This document shows, in pieces, positions 5,669 to 8,865 of a DNA stretch of 8,865 nucleotides. Where the stretch lies: contig LCEJ01000056.1 of assembly GCA_000997105.1 (NCBI GenBank), positions 1 through 8,865 of the forward strand, given 5' to 3'. The notes below the pieces were generated by a model. That model saw only the letters and a program-made list of their open reading frames with translations. It made no database searches and had not been told where the DNA came from. This DNA comes from Candidatus Daviesbacteria bacterium GW2011_GWA2_42_7. Its GTDB lineage: Bacteria > Patescibacteriota > Microgenomatia > Daviesbacterales > UBA10151. Numbering within the stretch: the first letter of the stretch is position 1; each line of letters opens with the position of its first letter. The position numbers and the translations under genes were made by a program.

Positions 5669-6366
5669 TAATCGGGATCTAATAATAGGTGCTTGAGCTG
5701 TTCTAGCTCTCGCGCATAGTCTCCGTGGCCGCTGACGAACTCTTTATAAGCAGAGCTTGAAAACTCGTTTTCAGGTGAAGCTTTCAAACTTCGTTTATAG
5801 TTGGCGCCATCTTTGAAAGATTCTAAAATTATTCCACTTTCACACAAATGATCATGTTTTAAACTAATAAAGTGTGGATAAGAAGAATATGGATAACCTT
5901 CTAAATCATCAGTTAATTCAGAGGCGTACGGGTTGAGATGGATGTAACGGGAAACATGTAACAGTTGCGCCTCAGTTTCCACAGGAACTGCCTTAAAGGT
6001 TCCTTGGAATAAATGTCCGACCCTTTTGTGTTTGGTGTTGTAATATTTGGTGTAGCTATTAATTACTTTCTGCATAAATTCCTGAATACCACCACCCCTG
6101 ATTTGTTTGATCAAAATATGGAAATGATTCGGCATTAAGCAGTAACAAATAACTTCTACAATTTTGGGATTTTGGCTGAAATCCTTATCTTTATAGCGCG
6201 TATACATAGAAAAGCGGGGCTTTGGTCCACTAAATTGGTAATAATAAAGCGTTTGCAAAAACCTTTGGTAATCTCTCTCGTTAGAAAAGATGATCCGTTT
6301 TTCGACCCCACGATTAAAAAGATGATAAAAATATTCGGATACAAAGGGGGTGATCCTATAAGGCAT
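5668..6366 (-). CDS. REP-associated tyrosine transposase (RAYT, Y1_Tnp / TnpA_REP family)
   Basis: This 232-aa HUH-type single-strand DNA nuclease/transposase would cut and rejoin DNA at REP hairpins. Near the N-terminus is the family block YHLFNRGVEKRIIFSNERDY (residues 14-33). The metal-binding HUH motif is H81-F82-H83 in LMPNHFHILI. The catalytic tyrosine is probably one of Y105, Y108 or Y109 in the helix NSYTKYYNTKHKR, followed by GHLFQGTFK. The conserved YIHLNP lies downstream. The length is normal and no frameshift is seen, so it looks intact. The start at 6366 has AGGAT about seven bases upstream; an ATG slightly further upstream is closed by an immediate stop. A palindrome sits about 20 bases before the start, so a hairpin would form in the mRNA leader. 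The stop lies inside copy 2. Confidence 0.9.
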   Translation of the reverse strand: MPYRITPFVSEYFYHLFNRGVEKRIIFSNERDYQRFLQTLYYYQFSGPKPRFSMYTRYKDKDFSQNPKIVEVICYCLMPNHFHILIKQIRGGGIQEFMQKVINSYTKYYNTKHKRVGHLFQGTFKAVPVETEAQLLHVSRYIHLNPYASELTDDLEGYPYSSYPHFISLKHDHLCESGIILESFKDGANYKRSLKASPENEFSSSAYKEFVSGHGDYARELEQLKHLLLDPD

Positions 6367-6386
6367 AATCTTATCCTATCATAAAA

Positions 6387-6407
6387 ATCGCACATCGGAG
6401 GTGCGAT
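6387..6407. repeat. REP-like palindrome, copy 3, in the leader of the RAYT gene
   Basis: The identical 19-base core (6388-6406) is extended by one A-T pair to a 7-bp stem (ATCGCAC/GTGCGAT) with loop ATCGGAG. On the transposase strand it lies about 20 bases upstream of the start codon, just before the ribosome binding site. Confidence 0.85.
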
Positions 6408-6428
6408 CTTAGCGGCTGCATTTTGACC

Positions 6429-6457
6429 TTGACTTCAAATTAAGAAAAGGCTAGAAT
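6429..6457 (+). promoter_or_regulatory. Promoter of the nusA-infB unit
   Basis: TTGACT (6429-6434) and TAGAAT (6452-6457) are separated by an optimal 17 bases. A start near 6464 would give an untranslated leader of about 120 bases holding the hairpins described below. It is the only good promoter seen between the transposase and nusA. Confidence 0.7.
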
Positions 6458-6473
6458 GTACAAAGTTTAAGAA

Positions 6474-6512
6474 GGGACTTGCGAAGGTGGGCTTAGTCCC
6501 GCCTTTAATTTT
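6474..6512 (+). promoter_or_regulatory. Candidate attenuator in the nusA leader
   Basis: AAGGTGGG (6484-6491) pairs with CCCGCCTT (6498-6505) through one G-T wobble, around loop CTTAGT. It is followed by TAATTTT, which resembles an intrinsic terminator with a weak T tail. An alternative stem pairs GGGACT (6474-6479) with AGTCCC (6495-6500) and uses the same CCC, so the two structures exclude each other. This is the layout of a terminator/antiterminator switch downstream of the promoter. NusA is itself a termination factor, so autoregulation is an attractive inference but unproven. Confidence 0.45.
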
Positions 6513-6582
6513 AGTTATTAGTTTATAGTTGGTAGTTCATGGATAAAAATATCCATGAACTGTGAACTGTGAACTGTGAACC
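6513..6582. repeat. Heptad inverted-repeat element upstream of nusA (copy H2)
   Basis: This is the cleanest copy. The left arm has four units of the form AGTTNNN starting at 6513, 6520, 6527 and 6534. The right arm has four units of the form RTGAACY starting at 6555, 6562, 6569 and 6576. The innermost part is a perfect 12-bp hairpin, AGTTCATGGATA (6534-6545) / TATCCATGAACT (6550-6561), with loop AAAA. The right arm ends three bases before the nusA ATG and leaves no Shine-Dalgarno site. Confidence 0.75.
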
Positions 6583-6585
6583 AAT

Positions 6586-7641
6586 ATGGCTATACAAGCA
6601 CGAACAGAATTTGCAGCTGCATTAAATCAGTTAGCCTCTGAGAAGGGGGTAGATGTCAGTATTGTTATTGAAGCCATTGAGCAGGCAGCCCTGGCTGCTT
6701 ACCGTAAAGATTTATCCTTGCGTGAGGAGGAGATCCCCGAAGATTTTGAAGAATTAATCGCCCATATTGACCCTGTGAGCGGGGAAATTTCCATCATGCG
6801 TGGTAAAAAAAATATTACCCCTCCGGGTTTTGCCCGTATCGCTGCCCAAACCGCCAGGCAGGTTATTATGCAGCGCCTGCATGAAGCAGAAAAAGATGCC
6901 ATCACCGAGCCTCCCCCGGAGCAAACCAGGGATGAATATTATCACCAAGGCCAAAGGCTTAAGTTTTATATCAAAGAGATCCGTGAGGGCAGACGCGGCC
7001 CCGAGGTAGTTGTTTCACGGTCTGACCCGGGGCTTGTAAAAGGGCTTTTTGCCATGGAAGTCCCGGAAATCCAAACCGGCTCGGTGGTAGTTAAGGAAAT
7101 TGCCCGTGAAGCAGGCAGTAGGACTAAAATTGCTGCAATTTCTACCCAAGAAGGGGTTGATCCCGTAGGGTCTTTGGTCGGGCAAAAAGGGGTTAGGGTC
7201 CAGGCGGTCATGAATGAGCTGGGGGAAGAGAGGATTGATATTATCTCTTACTCGGAGGATCCTGCCCGTTTTATTGCCTCAGCTTTATCCCCTGCCAAGG
7301 AGGTAGTTGTGAGGCTACAAGAAGGTGAGGATAAGTTAGCTAAAGTCCAGGTTCCTTCTATGCAACTTTCTTTGGCTATCGGCAAGGGAGGGCAAAATGT
7401 CCGTTTGGCAGCTAAAATAACCGGTTATAAAATTGATATTGAAGGTGCGGGAGAGGGGACACACGAGGCTAAAGAAGTTGTACCTCAAGCTCCGCAGGCG
7501 GCGGTTGATACATCTTCTGCTCCCACTGACAAGAAAACTAAAAAGAAAGGCAAGCCAACAGAGGTTGTTGCCGAGGAAGTAGTTAAGACAGACAAAACGG
7601 AAAGTCAGTCGGAAGAGCAAAGTGATCAAATATCAGGATAA
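6586..7641 (+). CDS. nusA: Transcription termination/antitermination factor NusA, with an internally shortened S1 domain
   Basis: NusA binds RNA polymerase and nascent RNA and modulates pausing, termination and antitermination. The N-terminal polymerase-binding domain covers residues 1-106 (ARTEFAAALNQLASEKGVD; ITPPGFARIAAQTARQVI). KH1 carries the GxxG loop as GQKG at 199-202, and KH2 carries GKGG at 266-269 (LSLAIGKGGQNVRLAAKITG). The tail is Lys/Glu-rich and low-complexity. Between EAEKDAI and PPPEQTRDEYYHQGQRLKFY the usual first half of the S1 beta barrel (roughly 35-45 residues with a GxIVxGxVxR-type strand) is absent, in frame, at about 6901-6912. The remaining S1 part ends VVVSRSDPGLVKGLF. 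No ribosome binding site precedes the ATG. infB follows after 24 bases. rimP, often the first gene of this operon, is not present. Confidence 0.9.
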   Translation: MAIQARTEFAAALNQLASEKGVDVSIVIEAIEQAALAAYRKDLSLREEEIPEDFEELIAHIDPVSGEISIMRGKKNITPPGFARIAAQTARQVIMQRLHEAEKDAITEPPPEQTRDEYYHQGQRLKFYIKEIREGRRGPEVVVSRSDPGLVKGLFAMEVPEIQTGSVVVKEIAREAGSRTKIAAISTQEGVDPVGSLVGQKGVRVQAVMNELGEERIDIISYSEDPARFIASALSPAKEVVVRLQEGEDKLAKVQVPSMQLSLAIGKGGQNVRLAAKITGYKIDIEGAGEGTHEAKEVVPQAPQAAVDTSSAPTDKKTKKKGKPTEVVAEEVVKTDKTESQSEEQSDQISG

Positions 7642-7665
7642 TGAAAGATAGAGGCGGTTTTTTAT

Positions 7666-8691
7666 ATGGAACAACTTCGACCACCGGTAGTAACAATTCT
7701 AGGCCATGTTGACCATGGGAAGACTACCCTGCTTGATTTTATCCGTAAAACTTCCGTTGCGGCAAAAGAGCATGGAGGGATTACCCAGGCAATCGGTGCT
7801 TATCAAGCAAGGGTACAGGGCACAGGTGACAGTGGACAGAAAGAAAAAAAATCTTCACTGCAACCTGAAACCTCGAACCTGATCACTTTCATAGATACCC
7901 CGGGGCATGCTGCCTTTGAGAAGATGCGTTCGCGGGGGGCAGAAGCTTGTGATATCGCTGTTTTAGTTGTGGCAGTAGAGGATGGCGTGATGCCTCAAAC
8001 AGTGGAGGCGATCAAACATATCCAAAGTGCGGGTATCCCGATGATAGTGGCGGTAAACAAAGTTGACTTACCCGGGGTGGATGTAAAAGTGCAGCTTGAA
8101 AAGATTAAAAAACAACTCTCCGACCAGAAAGTTTTAGTGGAAGAATACGGTGGGGATGTGCCGATTGTGCCTATCTCTGCAAAGACCGGCCAGGGGGTGG
8201 AGGACCTTTTGGAGACAATTAATTTGGTAGCGGAAATCCATGAGTTTAAGGGGAACCCTGAGTTGCTTGCTTTGGGGGTAATTATTGAATCACGGGTGGA
8301 TAAATTTAAGGGGGCAATTGCCACTGTTTTAGTAAGGGATGGGACTTTAAAAAAGGGTGATAATTTAATGGTTGGTGGGGTAAAGGGCAAAGTACGCGGG
8401 ATGTTTGATTTTGCCGGCCGGGCAGTTGATTTGGCCGGGCCCTCTATGCCTGTCGAGGTTTTAGGGTTTGAGAGTGTCCCTCCTGTCGGGGCAAAACTTC
8501 ATCTGGCAAGAACTGTTGCCAGACGAGCAGAAAGATCAATTGTAACGCTTGCAAAGTCTGAGAAGATCAATGTAAATGCTCAAATCTATATTAATCGTCT
8601 TTCTGATTGGCTGTTTACTCTAGCAAGATACGTTAATAAACTTGACAATATCAAAGAGGTTGTTTGGAAAGGCAGATCTACCAGTAAATAG
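7666..8691 (+). CDS. infB: Translation initiation factor IF-2 N-terminal half fused to the C-terminus of a cobalamin adenosyltransferase
   Basis: IF-2 is the GTPase that places fMet-tRNA on the ribosome. G1 is GHVDHGKT (residues 13-20), G2 is in GGITQAIGA (37-45), G3 is DTPGHAAF (77-84), G4 is NKVD (131-134) and G5 is SAK (171-173). Domain II follows (ALGVIIESRVDKFKGAIATV; AGPSMPVEVLGFESVPPVG). At about residue 275-278 the sequence changes to LHLARTVARRAERSIVTL, which belongs to PduO-type adenosyltransferases. IF-2 domain III and the C1/C2 domains that bind fMet-tRNA are therefore absent, and 341 aa is too short for IF-2. The protein starts at the G domain with no N-terminal extension, as expected for a compact IF-2. 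An extra loop of about 18-21 residues (about 51-71) separates G2 and G3 and is encoded by a heptad repeat. GAGG at 7652-7655 may be the ribosome binding site. It cannot work as IF-2 in this form. Confidence 0.85.
   Translation: MEQLRPPVVTILGHVDHGKTTLLDFIRKTSVAAKEHGGITQAIGAYQARVQGTGDSGQKEKKSSLQPETSNLITFIDTPGHAAFEKMRSRGAEACDIAVLVVAVEDGVMPQTVEAIKHIQSAGIPMIVAVNKVDLPGVDVKVQLEKIKKQLSDQKVLVEEYGGDVPIVPISAKTGQGVEDLLETINLVAEIHEFKGNPELLALGVIIESRVDKFKGAIATVLVRDGTLKKGDNLMVGGVKGKVRGMFDFAGRAVDLAGPSMPVEVLGFESVPPVGAKLHLARTVARRAERSIVTLAKSEKINVNAQIYINRLSDWLFTLARYVNKLDNIKEVVWKGRSTSK
7815..7885. repeat. Heptad inverted-repeat element inside infB (copy H3)
   Basis: The left arm has four units of the form ACAGNNN starting at 7815, 7822, 7829 and 7836. 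The right arm has units starting CTG or CTC at 7858, 7865, 7872 and 7879, each followed closely by AAC except the last. The right arm read in reverse complement (CAGGTTG, GAGGTTT and so on) resembles the left arm, so the two-armed inverted design of H1 and H2 is repeated. The A-rich spacer is 7843-7857. It encodes the extra G-domain loop without breaking the frame. Confidence 0.6.
8494..8691 (+). pseudogene. C-terminal remnant of PduO-type cob(I)alamin adenosyltransferase
   Basis: The last ~65 codons of the fused ORF match the C-terminal helices of ATP:cob(I)alamin (corrinoid) adenosyltransferases. They include HLARTVARRAER, where the family has the ATP-contacting VCRRAER, then INRLSDWLFTLARYVN (family YLNRLSDLLFVLARxxN) and a closing EVVWKGR. 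About the first two thirds of that enzyme, including the N-terminal ATP-binding segment, are missing, so this portion cannot be active alone. The join with IF-2 domain II is in frame near GAKLH, where both families tolerate similar residues, so the exact base is uncertain. Confidence 0.75.
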
Positions 8692-8703
8692 TAAATGGTT
8701 AAT
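8683..8703. repeat. One-armed heptad run before the glycosylase gene (copy H4)
   Basis: Two identical AGTAAAT units (8683 and 8690) and GGTTAAT (8697) are followed by bases leading to the ATG at 8709. The run overlaps the last codons and the TAG stop of the fused infB ORF. No inverted arm is seen. As at dnaJ and nusA, the heptads run nearly up to an ATGG and no Shine-Dalgarno is present. Confidence 0.4.
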
Positions 8704-8708
8704 AGAAT

Positions 8709-8865
8709 ATGGACAGTAATAGAACGAGTAAACTTCGAAAAATCCGGGACGAGATAATAAATTTAAAAGAGTCTCCGCTTTACAAATACCGCACACAAAA
8801 TAAATATTTCCCGGTAATTGGCGAGGGGAATCACTTTGCCAAAATTATGTTTATCGGTGAAGCAC
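8709..8865 (+). CDS. Uracil-DNA glycosylase family 4/5-like protein, N-terminal part (cut by window edge)
   Basis: Family 4 uracil-DNA glycosylases excise uracil from DNA and normally carry a 4Fe-4S cluster. Only 52 codons are visible. The pattern SPLYKYRTQNKYFPVIGEGN (residues 22-41) followed by AKIMFIGEA (44-52) matches the family opening CPLxxxRTxxVFGEGNxxAxIMFVGEAPG, and the last residues lead into the catalytic GEAPG loop. The usual first cysteine pair CxxCPL is replaced by LKESPL (Leu19, Ser22), so the N-terminal cluster ligands are absent. The frame is open to the window end. No ribosome binding site is visible upstream; a heptad run occupies that position. Confidence 0.75.
   Translation, partial: MDSNRTSKLRKIRDEIINLKESPLYKYRTQNKYFPVIGEGNHFAKIMFIGEA

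Larger units (their letters stand above)
5642..6407 (-). mobile_element. REP-flanked RAYT unit (transposase plus two same-orientation palindromes)
   Basis: The RAYT gene is bracketed by palindrome copies 2 (5642-5668) and 3 (6387-6407). Repeat extragenic palindromes flanking a REP-associated tyrosine transposase are the standard arrangement of this domesticated or non-autonomous IS200/IS605-related system. The two copies are direct repeats of each other, and each is itself palindromic. No separate IS terminal repeats or target duplications were found. Confidence 0.65.

Noticed and set aside
6172..6384. 70-codon plus-strand frame
   Set aside because: It is antisense to the HUH-containing part of the transposase, which has clear family motifs on the minus strand.
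3331..8703. CRISPR array
   Set aside because: The repeats are either 7-base units or three isolated palindromes about 0.7-1 kb apart; there are no regularly spaced repeats with unique spacers and no cas genes.

Overview
The window looks like a piece of a small, streamlined bacterial genome, most likely from the Candidate Phyla Radiation (Patescibacteria, perhaps a Microgenomates-like lineage). The reasons are short tightly packed genes, an initiation factor IF-2 that starts directly at its GTPase domain, a compact NusA, a zinc-finger-less DnaJ, and small unrecognised ORFs between conserved genes. This assignment is inferred from gene style and protein resemblance, not from a phylogenetic marker.

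Layout. Positions 1-3330 hold a heat-shock operon on the + strand: the 3' end of hrcA (repressor), grpE, an unrecognised 93-aa gene, dnaK and an unrecognised 121-aa gene. Genes overlap or nearly touch, most have good Shine-Dalgarno sites, and a hairpin-plus-T-run terminator closes the block. dnaJ (3464-4387) follows as its own unit. Positions 4384-6410 are a mosaic accessory stretch. It contains a small convergent ORF, a decayed copy of the 3' tail of dnaJ, an unrecognised 246-aa gene with a near-consensus promoter directly at its start codon, and a REP-associated tyrosine transposase (RAYT). Two of three identical 19-bp palindromes lie close around the RAYT and the third lies about 1 kb away. 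Positions 6429-8691 are the nusA-infB transcription/translation block with its own promoter and a possible attenuator, and the window ends in a family 4-type uracil-DNA glycosylase.

Two things stand out. First, three conserved genes are internally damaged. dnaK lacks about 45 codons and changes frame at about 2016-2028. nusA lacks about 35-45 codons of its S1 domain at about 6901-6912. infB stops after domain II and is fused in frame near 8494 to the C-terminal part of a PduO-type cob(I)alamin adenosyltransferase. These may be real deletions, but three breaks in normally essential or highly conserved genes make an assembly or strain-mixture artefact a serious alternative.

Second, a family of period-7 (heptad) elements recurs. 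Typically a left arm of about four degenerate heptads is followed by a short spacer and a right arm of inverted heptads. Two-armed copies lie upstream of dnaJ and nusA, and another lies in frame inside the G domain of infB; a one-armed copy precedes the glycosylase gene. Those in front of genes run right up to an ATG and replace a recognisable Shine-Dalgarno site. This heptad family is the best candidate here for something not described before.
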